Assembly (NCBI GenBank): GCA_045588345.1
Contig: JAZNDZ010000040.1
Location: forward strand, 1 to 18,721
Source: HGM04593 sp045588345
GTDB taxonomy: Bacteria; Bacteroidota; Bacteroidia; Bacteroidales; Bacteroidaceae
Direction of reading: 5' to 3'
DNA: 18,721 bases
The notes under the pieces are model-generated. The model was not told the DNA's origin. It saw nothing but the letters and a program-made list of their open reading frames with translations, and searched no databases. Each line of letters begins with the position of its first letter. Positions within the stretch are counted from its first letter, which is position 1. Positions 5,337 through 13,368 of the stretch are shown here, piece by piece. The position numbers and the translations under genes were made by a program.

Positions 5337-7448
5337 ATGAAATTCAAAAAGATTATTCTGATGACAGCTTTATCATTAGGTTTGTGCGGATGTTCCACAC
5401 AACAGCCACAAGAACAGGACAATCCTTTCTTCAGCGAGTTCAACACACCGCACGGCATCGCACCGTTTGGCAGCATAACAATAGAGCACTACCGTGAGGG
5501 CATGCTCAAGGGAATGGAGGAACAGAAGGCCGAGATTGAAGCTATAATAAACAACAGCGACAAGCCCACATTCGAGAACACCATTACTGCACTTGACCAA
5601 AGCGGCCAACTGCTGCGCAAAGTACGTGGCACATTCAGCCCTCTGTCGAGCAGCAACTCCAACAACGAGACAAGAGCGTTGCAGAAGGAGATGTCGCCAT
5701 TATCATCGGCACACAATGACGACATATACCTTAACGAGAAACTTTTTGCCCGCGTAAAGAGCGTGTACGATTCAAGAGGTTCGCTCACCCTAACCCCAGA
5801 ACAGGCCAAAGTCCTTGAGAACATATACGACCGGTTTGTAAACAGCGGTGCCGAACTGAGCAACACCGACAAGGCACGTCTGCGCGAACTGAACAAGGAG
5901 ATTTCAATGCTTCAGCTTGAGTTCTCGCAGAACCTGCTGCACGAGACAAACAATACATTCGTGGTTGCCGAGAGCCTTGAAGAGATGAAAGGTCTTCCAC
6001 AGGCCAATATTGACGCAGCCGCAAAAATGGCTGCCGACAACGGCCAACCGGGCAAGTGGATGTTCAACATGCAACGCCCAAGTTGCAACCCTGTATTGCA
6101 GTATTGCGAGAACCGCGAACTGCGCCGCAAGGTCTATGAAGCATACTACAACCGCGGGAACCAAGGCAACGAGCACGACAGCAAGGAGATTTGCGCAAGG
6201 ATTGTAACCCTGCGCCTTGAAAAGGCAAAGCTCATGGGATATGAGAACTATGCACAAATGGCACTTGAGAACCGCATGGCAAGCACTCCCGAAGCCGTAT
6301 ACGACCTGTTGATGCAGGTGTGGGCCCCTGCCGTTGCCAAGGCAAAGGAGGAACTTGACGACATACGTACCGAGATACGCAAGGAAGGCAACGACTTTGA
6401 GCCTGAAGGCTGGGACTACATGTACTACCTTGACAAGGCAAAGAAGGCAAAATTCTCGGTTGAAGAAGAGGAGATTCGTGCATACCTTGAGATAAACAAC
6501 GTGATGCAGGGAATTTTCCACGTAGCAAACAAACTCTACGGACTGACTTTCAAGGAGATTACCGCCGATGTTCCTTCGTACGAACCCACAGCCAAGACAT
6601 ACGAGGTCATTGACCGCGACGGCAAACTGCTTGCGATATTCTACAGCGACAACTTCCCGCGTGAGAGCAAACGCGCAGGAGCATGGTGCACATCGTTCCG
6701 CTCGCAAAGCTACAAGAACGGCGAACGTGTTATCCCCATTGTTGTGAACAGCTGCAACATGACACTCCCGAACAGCGAAGGCTATGCTTTGCAGAGCATT
6801 GACAATGTAGAGACAATGTTCCATGAGTTCGGGCACGCACTGCACAACTTCATGCGCGATGTACAATACAGCAGTGCAAGCGGCGTTGAGCGCGACTTCG
6901 TTGAGTTACCCTCACAGATTAATGAGCATTGGGCATTTGAGCCCGAAGTTCTTGCTGTATATGCAAAGCACTACAAAACAGGTGAGATTATCCCAATGGA
7001 ACTTGTAGAAAAGATTCAGGAGAGCGCAAAGTATGGTCAGGGATTTGCCACTGTGGAGTACATTGCCGCATCGCTGAGCGACATGGACCTCCACGTTCTG
7101 ACCGAGATTCCCGAGGACCTGAATGTAATGGAGTTCGAGGCCGAAGGATTAGCAAAACGGGGTATTCCTTCGCAGATTCTGCCACGCTACCGCATGACAA
7201 ACTTCAGCCATACTATGGGCGGCGGATACACCGCAGGATACTACAGTTACATGTGGGCCGAGGTTCTTGACGCTGATGCATTCGAGGCATTTGCCGAGAC
7301 GGGCGACATATTCAACCAAGAGGTTGCAGCCAAGTTCCGCAACCACGTGCTCACCCCCGGCGGCATTGACGACGGAATGACAATGTACAAGAGATTCCGC
7401 GGACGCGAGCCCAGGATTGACGCACTGTTGCGCAACAGAGGATTCTGA
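5337..7448 (+). CDS. dcp: M3 family peptidyl-dipeptidase lipoprotein (Dcp-type)
   Basis: 703 residues. The N-terminus MKFKKIILMTALSLGLCGCS is a lipoprotein signal with LCGC lipobox (C19), so the mature enzyme is likely anchored in the periplasm or outer membrane. The zinc site HEFGH (H496, E497, H500) and the third ligand E523 in FVELPSQINEHW are intact, and the Dcp/oligopeptidase A family signatures around GGGYTAGYYSYMWAEVLDADAF follow at about 630. Family activity: release of dipeptides from peptide C-termini, here for extracytoplasmic peptide breakdown. Length agrees with the full family. There is no clear Shine-Dalgarno before the ATG, normal in Bacteroidetes. It is 54 nt after the chorismatase-like gene. 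Long open frames on the opposite strand (for example 5904-6866) are composition artefacts. Confidence 0.93.
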   Translation: MKFKKIILMTALSLGLCGCSTQQPQEQDNPFFSEFNTPHGIAPFGSITIEHYREGMLKGMEEQKAEIEAIINNSDKPTFENTITALDQSGQLLRKVRGTFSPLSSSNSNNETRALQKEMSPLSSAHNDDIYLNEKLFARVKSVYDSRGSLTLTPEQAKVLENIYDRFVNSGAELSNTDKARLRELNKEISMLQLEFSQNLLHETNNTFVVAESLEEMKGLPQANIDAAAKMAADNGQPGKWMFNMQRPSCNPVLQYCENRELRRKVYEAYYNRGNQGNEHDSKEICARIVTLRLEKAKLMGYENYAQMALENRMASTPEAVYDLLMQVWAPAVAKAKEELDDIRTEIRKEGNDFEPEGWDYMYYLDKAKKAKFSVEEEEIRAYLEINNVMQGIFHVANKLYGLTFKEITADVPSYEPTAKTYEVIDRDGKLLAIFYSDNFPRESKRAGAWCTSFRSQSYKNGERVIPIVVNSCNMTLPNSEGYALQSIDNVETMFHEFGHALHNFMRDVQYSSASGVERDFVELPSQINEHWAFEPEVLAVYAKHYKTGEIIPMELVEKIQESAKYGQGFATVEYIAASLSDMDLHVLTEIPEDLNVMEFEAEGLAKRGIPSQILPRYRMTNFSHTMGGGYTAGYYSYMWAEVLDADAFEAFAETGDIFNQEVAAKFRNHVLTPGGIDDGMTMYKRFRGREPRIDALLRNRGF

Positions 7449-7472
7449 AAACATGTTTTGAATACATTGCAA

Positions 7473-7592
7473 GAGGCTGACTAAAAAGGCTCTTTTGTTG
7501 TTACGCTTGCCCGAAAAATACTCATTTACGCTTAGTAAACTGCGTTTTTTCGGGCTTTGCAAGCCTAAAAATAGTTCTTTTTATCCAACCTC
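7473..7592. repeat. 120-bp imperfect palindrome after dcp
   Basis: Outer arms GAGGCTGACTAAAAAG (7473-7488) and CTTTTTATCCAACCTC (7577-7592) are inverted with 13 of 16 matches. Inside, GCCCGAAAAA (7509-7518) pairs perfectly with TTTTTCGGGC (7546-7555), CTTG/CAAG-type pairing extends it outward, and TTTAC/GTAAA forms a nested stem near the centre. The inner stem with its A/T flanks could serve as a bidirectional terminator for dcp. The nested arms over 120 bp also fit a non-autonomous palindromic repeat element; only one copy is present in this window. Confidence 0.65.
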
Positions 7593-7848
7593 CCTACAAA
7601 CGTGGGTAACCCATTTCACTTTTGGGTCACCCTCTTAATTTATGCTAAAACCGCACTACCCTATGAACTATCATACAGTCGGCAGCATTATATAGTCAAG
7701 AGCGGCCGCTGCGGGCAGGCACTCAATAAGTCACTCAACGAGAGACTGCGGTTCGGTCAACACCTGCATCACATTGGAACCGTTTTTGCCCGAGCGCCGT
7801 AGCAGCCGCTTCTTATAACAATGTATAACCACTAAAAAAGAGAAAAGT
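7593..7848 (+). other. Intergenic leader of hsp20 with hairpins
   Basis: No gene seen. GGGTAACCCA (7604-7613) pairs with TGGGTCACCC (7623-7632) with one mismatch and a 9-nt loop, forming a strong hairpin without a T-run. Further on, CGGTTC (7749-7754) can pair with GAACCG (7777-7782), which is followed by TTTTTG, and an imperfect AGCGGC/GCCGCT pair (7701-7706 and 7805-7810) encloses it. I found no convincing TAnnTTTG element, so the start of the hsp20 transcript is unknown. Confidence 0.4.
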
Positions 7849-8370
7849 ATGGGTATGCCAATGAAACATGGAGGCCAGCACTGGATTCCGAGTATCTTCA
7901 ATGATTTTTTCAACAATGAACTTCTTGTGCGCAACAGTTCTACCGCACCGGCAATCAATGTTTTTGAGACAGAGAAAGAGTTCAAGGTAGAGGTTGCTGC
8001 CGCAGGCATGTGCAAGGACGATTTCAGAATCAGTATTGACAATGACAACGACCTGACAATCACAATGGAGAAGAACTGCAATTGCAATTGCGACAGCAAA
8101 GAGAAGGAGTGCAGCACCGACAAAAAAGATGGAAAAAGCTGCGGCACAGAGAAAGGTTGCGGGGAGAAAGACGATAAAGAGGAATGCAAGGGACGATACA
8201 TACGCAGGGAGTTCTCCTACACCAAATTCCAGCAGACACTTGTGTTGCCTGACAATGCCGACACAGCCAAAATACAGGCAAAAGTAAAGCATGGCGTGCT
8301 GTGCATACACATTCCCAAGAAAGCAAATGCCCCGGAGCAGAATGTAGCAAGAACTATCGCAATTGAATAG
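7849..8370 (+). CDS. Small heat-shock protein (Hsp20/alpha-crystallin) with Cys-rich insertion
   Basis: 173 residues, longer than the usual 140-150. The alpha-crystallin domain is visible as APAINVFETEKEFKVEVAAAGM (about 33-54) through DLTITMEK (75), then resumes at YIRREFSYTKFQQTLVLPD (about 117-135) and ends with the conserved strand KHGVLCIHIPK (148-158) in the A-x-x-x-x-G-V-L position. Between the halves, residues 76-115 are a hydrophilic insertion with seven cysteines (77, 79, 81, 88, 98, 104, 113), including the alternating NCNCNC. Two more cysteines are at 55 and 152. Known role: ATP-independent holdase in the cytoplasm binding unfolding proteins. The insertion lies in the loop between domain strands where dimer contacts are made in other sHSPs, suggesting metal or redox control (inference). 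Monocistronic, with own terminator. Confidence 0.9.
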   Translation: MGMPMKHGGQHWIPSIFNDFFNNELLVRNSSTAPAINVFETEKEFKVEVAAAGMCKDDFRISIDNDNDLTITMEKNCNCNCDSKEKECSTDKKDGKSCGTEKGCGEKDDKEECKGRYIRREFSYTKFQQTLVLPDNADTAKIQAKVKHGVLCIHIPKKANAPEQNVARTIAIE

Positions 8371-8386
8371 ACAAACAATGGGAAGT

Positions 8387-8433
8387 GCAATCCCCGTTAG
8401 AGTATTGCTTCTGACAGGGATTGCTTTCTTTCT
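8387..8433 (+). terminator. Terminator of hsp20
   Basis: GCAATCCC (8387-8394) pairs perfectly with GGGATTGC (8417-8424) across a 22-nt loop, followed by TTTCTTTCT. It starts 16 nt after the hsp20 stop codon. Confidence 0.75.
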
Positions 8434-8614
8434 AAAGTGACTTTCGAGTTATCCTCCTTTGTAATATCGGAAGTGAAGTGAAATATAAATAATTTCTGCT
8501 CGTTCAGAAAATGGGCTTTTGGGTCACTTTCTGCCAAAACATAATAAGTTTAACCTGTTTCTGATATACGAACAATTCATGTAAACCAAAATTGTGCTAT
8601 TGAACAGAATATCA

Positions 8615-9382
8615 TTAACCCATTTTGCCTGTAAGATAAGCCTTGGTGCGCTCGTCAGATGGATTGGAGAACATCGTAGCAGTATCGCCATATTCAACCA
8701 ACTCACCCAAGTACATAAACATCGATTTTGAGGCGATTCGCATTGCCTGTCCCATATTGTGGGTAACAATCAGAATTGTCACCTCCTTTTGAAGTTCCTG
8801 CATCAAATCCTCAATATGTGCCGTTGCGATAGGGTCAAGCGCCGAGGTTGGCTCATCCATAAGCAACATGTCGGGTTTCATGGCCAAGGCACGGGCAATA
8901 CATAGGCGTTGCTGCTGACCGCCGGAGAGGAATGTACCTTTCTTATTCAGCACATCCTTAACCTCATCCCATAACGCAACACTCTTCAAGCAGCGTTCTA
9001 CGGTTTCATCTTTATCGGTTTTCGACAAACGGATACCATTTAGAGCATAACCCGAAAGAACATTATCATAAATACTCATCGTTGGGAACGGTGCGGGACG
9101 CTGAAAGACCATGCCAACACGGCGACGCACATCAATAGGCTCCATTGAGAGGATGTTTTCGCCATTCAACAGAATCTCGCCGTCTACACGGATATAGGGA
9201 TATAAGTTATGCATCAGGTTTACTGCACGCAACAGTGTACTTTTGCCACAGCCGGAGGGGCCCATTATGGCGGTTATTGTATTCCTGTCAATGGCTGCCG
9301 ACACATATTTTACTGCCATTGTCTGCTTGGTATAGGATACACAAGTCTTATTGAATTCAAGTATAGGTGTTATTGATTCCAT
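8615..9382 (-). CDS. pstB: Phosphate ABC transporter ATP-binding protein PstB
   Basis: 255 residues, normal length. Walker A GPSGCGKST (41-49), Q-loop VFQRPAPFP (93-100, the PstB-specific variant with PFP), signature LSGGQQQR (152-159), Walker B LLMDEPTSALDP (173-184) and H-loop THNM (H208) are all intact. It energises phosphate import through PstC/PstA at the inner membrane. Its start overlaps the last 13 nt of pstA, showing translational coupling. It is the last gene of the operon; the next gene is the converging hsp20. phoU, which frequently follows pstB in bacteria, is not here. No good terminator is visible in 8434-8614. Confidence 0.96.
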   Translation of the reverse strand: MESITPILEFNKTCVSYTKQTMAVKYVSAAIDRNTITAIMGPSGCGKSTLLRAVNLMHNLYPYIRVDGEILLNGENILSMEPIDVRRRVGMVFQRPAPFPTMSIYDNVLSGYALNGIRLSKTDKDETVERCLKSVALWDEVKDVLNKKGTFLSGGQQQRLCIARALAMKPDMLLMDEPTSALDPIATAHIEDLMQELQKEVTILIVTHNMGQAMRIASKSMFMYLGELVEYGDTATMFSNPSDERTKAYLTGKMG

Positions 9383-10236
9383 TTCTTTGCAAGATATTTA
9401 GCTGTAAGATTCAACGTAAGAACAAATAATAACAAGAAGAGTGATGCACCCCAAATCAACTCCTGAAGATTAGGGTCATTGAAGAACTCCCAAATAAGCA
9501 GAGGTACTGCCGATATCGGTTTGTCAATATCAAAGCGGATAAACGAACATCCGAGTGCAGTAAACATAAGCGGAGCCGTCTCACCGATTACACGCGAAAT
9601 AGCCAACAATACGCCGGTAAAGATTCCTCCGAAAGCAGCAGGCAACTGTACTTTAAGCATTACGCGTGCACGGTTGCCACCAAGAGCCAACCCCGCTTCC
9701 TTGAGCGATGCAGGCAGAATCTTCAATGTTTCCTCGGTTGAGCGGATAATCAGCGGCAACATCATAATAAAGAGTGCCACACTACCTGCAATAGCCGAGT
9801 ATCCTTTCATTGGAACGACGACCCATATATAGACTACAATACCAATAATGACCGAAGGTGTTCCCTGCAGCAAGTCGGTAAGATAACTCACAGTTTGAGC
9901 AAATCTGTTTTTAGGGTTCTCTGCCAAAAATGCACCGCAAAGGATGCCGATTGGCACAGCCACAACAGCAGCCATGCTGAGCATTATCATCGTGCCTATA
10001 ATACCATTTGCAATACCTCCAGGTATTGGCTCACCTGCATCGATAGCCTTCATCGCCTTATAAGCCGTGGGTGTAGGTTCGGTAAAGAACGACCACGAAA
10101 GTTGGTCATAACCACGCAGAAACACCTCGCCCAAAATGGCGAACAGAGGAACGGCCGTAAGGGTTGCCAATACACATACAGTCCACAGCAGCGCCTTATC
10201 CTTTGCCAAACGATTTCTGATTTTCAAATTATCCAT
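9370..10236 (-). CDS. pstA: Phosphate ABC transporter permease PstA
   Basis: 288 residues with six predicted membrane helices, as in the family. The cytoplasmic coupling (EAA) loop reads EAGLALGGNRARVMLKV followed by QLPAAFGGI, and SRVIGETAPLMFTALG is the PstA-typical segment after it. Forms the membrane channel together with PstC and binds PstB through the EAA loop. It begins 2 nt after the pstC stop codon and overlaps pstB by 13 nt. Confidence 0.95.
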   Translation of the reverse strand: MDNLKIRNRLAKDKALLWTVCVLATLTAVPLFAILGEVFLRGYDQLSWSFFTEPTPTAYKAMKAIDAGEPIPGGIANGIIGTMIMLSMAAVVAVPIGILCGAFLAENPKNRFAQTVSYLTDLLQGTPSVIIGIVVYIWVVVPMKGYSAIAGSVALFIMMLPLIIRSTEETLKILPASLKEAGLALGGNRARVMLKVQLPAAFGGIFTGVLLAISRVIGETAPLMFTALGCSFIRFDIDKPISAVPLLIWEFFNDPNLQELIWGASLFLLLFVLTLNLTAKYLAKKWNQ

Positions 10237-10238
10237 AT

Positions 10239-11096
10239 TTATGCTATTCTTGCGCGTTTAATCATTAATTTCCCTATCAAGTTGATAAGTGCTGTAATCA
10301 GGAACAATATCAAACCTATGGCAATCAGCGATGAGAGCCTCAAATCATCGGCCTCACCGAATTGGTTTGCAATAATAGATGCCATCGAGTTACCTGTTGA
10401 TGTGATTGAATCAGGGACATTATTTGTATTCCCAATCAACATAGTTACGGTCATTGTCTCGCCCAAAGCACGGCCAATTGCTAAAACATAAGAGGAAAAG
10501 ATGCCCGAGCCTGCAACAGGAAATACCACCTTTCGGATAACCTCGGCTTGGGTTGCGCCAAGGCTATATGCACCCTCCTTCAAATCATTAGGCACCATCT
10601 TTATAAACTCGGCACTAAGCGAAGCAGCGTAAGGAACAATCATAATTGCCAACACTAACGAAGCTGTAAGAACACCTGAACCCTGTGGCGAAATATCAAG
10701 TGCCATAATCAGAGGTCGCAATGTGTAGAAACCCCATAAGCCATATATAATGGATGGGATACCCGCCAACAAATCCGTAACAGTACTCAACACCGCAGCA
10801 ATACGTGTCCCTTTGAAATACTCGCCTACAAACAATGCAACAGGCAGCGAGAAGGGGATACAAAAAATTAATGCAAGGAGCGTTGTCATCAGTGTACCGG
10901 TAATGAATGGCAGTGCACCGTACTGTTCAGCCCCTTCGGCGTAACTCCACTCCGATGAGGTCAGGAACTTAAAGAACCCAAAATGTTCAAAAGCCTCGTA
11001 TGCGTCAGTGACGAGGGCATAGACTACGCCCCCGCACACTATCGGCATTATCAATGCTGATGCGAACAATAGGATTTTGTATAATTTATCGTTCAT
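10239..11096 (-). CDS. pstC: Phosphate ABC transporter permease PstC
   Basis: 285 residues, six helices. The EAA loop is EGAYSLGATQAEVIRKVVFP, and the PstC hallmark AIGRALGETMTVTMLIGN follows. LAGIPSIIYGLWGF is also a typical permease segment. Pairs with PstA. Starts 9 nt after the pstS stop codon. Slightly shorter at the N-terminus than many enterobacterial PstC proteins, but the core domain is complete. Confidence 0.95.
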   Translation of the reverse strand: MNDKLYKILLFASALIMPIVCGGVVYALVTDAYEAFEHFGFFKFLTSSEWSYAEGAEQYGALPFITGTLMTTLLALIFCIPFSLPVALFVGEYFKGTRIAAVLSTVTDLLAGIPSIIYGLWGFYTLRPLIMALDISPQGSGVLTASLVLAIMIVPYAASLSAEFIKMVPNDLKEGAYSLGATQAEVIRKVVFPVAGSGIFSSYVLAIGRALGETMTVTMLIGNTNNVPDSITSTGNSMASIIANQFGEADDLRLSSLIAIGLILFLITALINLIGKLMIKRARIA

Positions 11097-11105
11097 AGCG
11101 TTTTA

Positions 11106-12167
11106 TTATTGCTCTATTGAGATTCCGTCAAATGTCACGGTCTTCAAATTGGTCAGACTCAATTCCTTGGCTTTAGTTGGTAGCGGAGCGTAATGCACCT
11201 CTGATGTTATGTGTTGTGCCTCATCAGAAAGGATGTACTCCAAGAGGTCAAGGGTTGCCTCAGCCTGCTCTTTTGAGCGGTCAGAATAGTTCTGTTCTTT
11301 ATAGATGATAATCCAAGTGAAGGTTGAAATCGGATATGCGCCGGCAGCATCTGAATTTGTTATAGAGCAGCGAGTATCTGTAGGTATTTCACCCGATGCT
11401 GAGGCAGAGATTGATGCAGATGACGGCAAAACAAACTCACCTCGCTGATTCTCAACGTATGCATAAGGTATCTTCTGTGCAAAGGCATATTCAGAACCCA
11501 CATAACCAATAGAGTTCTTTGTCTGTTTGATTACACCCGCAACACCAGGATTCCCTTTTGCAGCCTGTCCAACCGGGAAGTCAACGGATTTGCCCGCACC
11601 AAATTTCGAAGCCCACATAGGGCTGACCTTGGCAAGGTAATCGGTGAACACGAATGTTGTACCGGAGCCGTCTGAACGGTAAACAGGAATAATAGTCTCC
11701 TCGGGAAGTTTCACACCGGGATTAAGAGCGACCAAACGCTCGTCGTTCCACATCTTAATCTCACCGGCAAAGATGCCTGCGATAATCTCGCCGGAGAGTT
11801 TCAATTCATTTATGCCATCGAGGTTGTAGGCAACAACCACAGCACCCATACAGGTTGGAACGTGTACTACAGGAGCCATTTCTGACATTTCCTTATCTGA
11901 AAGGAAAGCATCACTACCTGCAAAATCTACAATTTTGTCACGAAGGTTCCGCACGCCACCGCCCGAGCCAATACCACCATACGCGACCTGGTCGCCACAG
12001 AGTTGTCCAAACTGCTCAAATACCACATTGTAGAAAGGGAGGGGAAATGTAGCACCCGCACCGGCAAGTTCCTGTGGCTCGCGACCGCCATTGTTCTGAT
12101 TACTGCCACAAGCCACCAAGAGAAGTGCAACAGCCAATGTCATTACTGATGATAAAATCTTTTTCAT
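11106..12167 (-). CDS. pstS: Phosphate-binding lipoprotein PstS
   Basis: 353 residues from the ATG at 12167, chosen because it gives the lipoprotein signal MKKILSSVMTLAVALLLVAC with lipobox cysteine C20. The frame stays open to an ATG at 12227, but that start would overlap the end of the porin gene and place a hydrophobic stretch before the signal peptide. Phosphate-binding motifs are present: GAGATFPLPFY (36-46), GSGGG (67-71), DFAGSDA (81-87) and RSDGSGTTFVF (164-174). The protein is anchored on the periplasmic face and hands phosphate to PstCA. Preceded by the porin gene with a 32-nt gap, so they share a transcript. Confidence 0.95.
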   Translation of the reverse strand: MKKILSSVMTLAVALLLVACGSNQNNGGREPQELAGAGATFPLPFYNVVFEQFGQLCGDQVAYGGIGSGGGVRNLRDKIVDFAGSDAFLSDKEMSEMAPVVHVPTCMGAVVVAYNLDGINELKLSGEIIAGIFAGEIKMWNDERLVALNPGVKLPEETIIPVYRSDGSGTTFVFTDYLAKVSPMWASKFGAGKSVDFPVGQAAKGNPGVAGVIKQTKNSIGYVGSEYAFAQKIPYAYVENQRGEFVLPSSASISASASGEIPTDTRCSITNSDAAGAYPISTFTWIIIYKEQNYSDRSKEQAEATLDLLEYILSDEAQHITSEVHYAPLPTKAKELSLTNLKTVTFDGISIEQ

Positions 12168-12199
12168 ACGATATTTGCTATTAAACATTAATATTATAT

Positions 12200-13180
12200 T
12201 TAGAACCCAAAGTAACAATTCACGCAAGCGTAGTATCTGTTTTTTGCTCCGTCGGCCTTTGGTGTTGTCATTCTGAAATTAGGAGCAACCTTTACATACT
12301 TTCCAAGTTTGAACTGTGCGCCGAAGATAACTGCCGACGCATCTTTAGAGATGTTCCAATCATCTTTAGAGTACAAGTCATCGAAGCGGGCATAGAGATT
12401 GGCTGTTTTTGTAAGACGGGCCGAAGCAAACAGTGAATATCCATACTGGTCGGCACCATCCACATATGAAGCGTTCCACATCTGGTTATACTCTGCACCA
12501 AGCGTAAATTTCTCATGCTTGTATCCGATAAACGCAGCCAAGTTTGCGATATCCTTTTTGCCATCTTCACCACTCTCGTTCAGGCCGCCATAAACGCGGA
12601 TTTGAAAACCTTTGACAGGGGTAAGAGTCAGACCCAAGCCATAATTGAGTCCATCGTTCTTTTGAATCTTTTTGTAGCCCTCTCCGTTCACAATGATAGC
12701 ATCTGCAGATAGCCAATCTGTAAATTTGTAGGCTACAGAGAGACCTAAGTCGGCGCTGCTACCGAATTTGTACTCATCCTGGAACGACTTCATTATATAA
12801 CGGTAACCCCAAAATTTCTCCTGAAAGTTGAACTGGGTAGTAGAGATAAGACCGCCACTGAGTGTGAGGTTTCCACTCTTCCACTGTATCTGCGCATTCT
12901 TGATATAGGCAATACGCTGATAATCACTAACATTTGAAGACTTACCAATATCCATTACGGCTTTTGCAGACAGGCCCTTTCCGAAGTCGTATTCATAGCC
13001 AAGATAGCTACGCTCCAACTCAAAGCCACGGTCATCATTCTCCGCTCTAAAGCCGGTATGGAAATTACCGAACACCTGAACAATTGCCTTCCCTTTGGGT
13101 TCCTCTGTTTTGACATCCTGAGCCTGCGCTGTGATGCCCATGCAGGCTAAAAGACCTGCCAAGATTACTTTTGTTTTCAT
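12200..13180 (-). CDS. Outer-membrane porin, OprO/OprP-like, first gene of the pst operon
   Basis: 326 residues. MKTKVILAGLLACMGITAQA is a signal peptide with cleavage after AQA. The rest alternates amphipathic strands (for example KFTLGAEYNQMWNAS, YGYSLFASARLTK) and ends with the aromatic F (YFGF) recognised by the BAM machinery, so it is an outer-membrane beta-barrel, probably about 14-16 strands. Members of the porin O/P group admit phosphate or polyphosphate in Pseudomonas. Here the assignment to phosphate rests mainly on its place directly upstream of pstS with a 32-nt gap, so it is an inference. Lies divergent from the response regulator gene. Confidence 0.8.
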   Translation of the reverse strand: MKTKVILAGLLACMGITAQAQDVKTEEPKGKAIVQVFGNFHTGFRAENDDRGFELERSYLGYEYDFGKGLSAKAVMDIGKSSNVSDYQRIAYIKNAQIQWKSGNLTLSGGLISTTQFNFQEKFWGYRYIMKSFQDEYKFGSSADLGLSVAYKFTDWLSADAIIVNGEGYKKIQKNDGLNYGLGLTLTPVKGFQIRVYGGLNESGEDGKKDIANLAAFIGYKHEKFTLGAEYNQMWNASYVDGADQYGYSLFASARLTKTANLYARFDDLYSKDDWNISKDASAVIFGAQFKLGKYVKVAPNFRMTTPKADGAKNRYYACVNCYFGF

Positions 13181-13368
13181 TGTCTATGCATTTTAAGTTT
13201 GACACTGCAAAAGTATCTGTTATGCATTTCATAAATGTTTCAAAAAAATTAGGCTTTCGTGAAATGCCGAGTGTGGACAAAATGTTACATTTTTATTAAA
13301 TCTTATTTCAGGTATTCAGCCTTTCGCCAAAACACTGTAATTTTACAGAGCAATTATATAATAGGTAT
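13181..13368. promoter_or_regulatory. Divergent regulatory region between porin-pst operon and two-component genes
   Basis: Minus strand: TACTTTTG (13215-13208) matches TAnnTTTG and would start the pst transcript near 13200. Plus strand: TAATTTTA (13338-13345) matches seven of eight positions for the regulator gene. Two palindromes lie between or over these sites: AAATGT-T-ACATTT (13280-13292) and CTGTAA-TT-TTACAG (13335-13348), the second overlapping the plus-strand -7 candidate. They are candidate operators, plausibly for the adjacent response regulator (inference). No E. coli-type Pho box direct repeat is recognised. Confidence 0.5.

Noticed and set aside
5904..6866. A 320-codon open frame on the minus strand
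   Set aside because: It lies entirely opposite the well-supported dcp gene, its product has no recognisable domain and an improbable Cys/Val-rich composition, and it follows from dcp codon bias.
7593..7848. RNA thermometer (ROSE or fourU) upstream of hsp20
   Set aside because: Hairpins exist, but none clearly covers the purine-rich region before the ATG at 7849; U-rich pairing with it is only a few bases.
7618..8528. CTTTTGGGTCAC repeated on both sides of hsp20 (7618 region and 8517 region)
   Set aside because: A 12-base match at this distance is within what chance allows in an 18.7-kb window, and the flanks do not extend the similarity.
8434..8614. Terminator for the pst operon
   Set aside because: Only a weak ACAATT/AATTGT pairing without a following T-run in the minus direction was found.
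12168..12227. Extended PstS start at 12227
   Set aside because: It overlaps the porin 3' end and places 20 residues before a perfect lipoprotein signal peptide; the ATG at 12167 explains the lipobox.
13181..13368. E. coli-type Pho box
   Set aside because: I could not find the paired CTGTCAT-like direct repeats; only palindromes with a TGT/ACA core are present.
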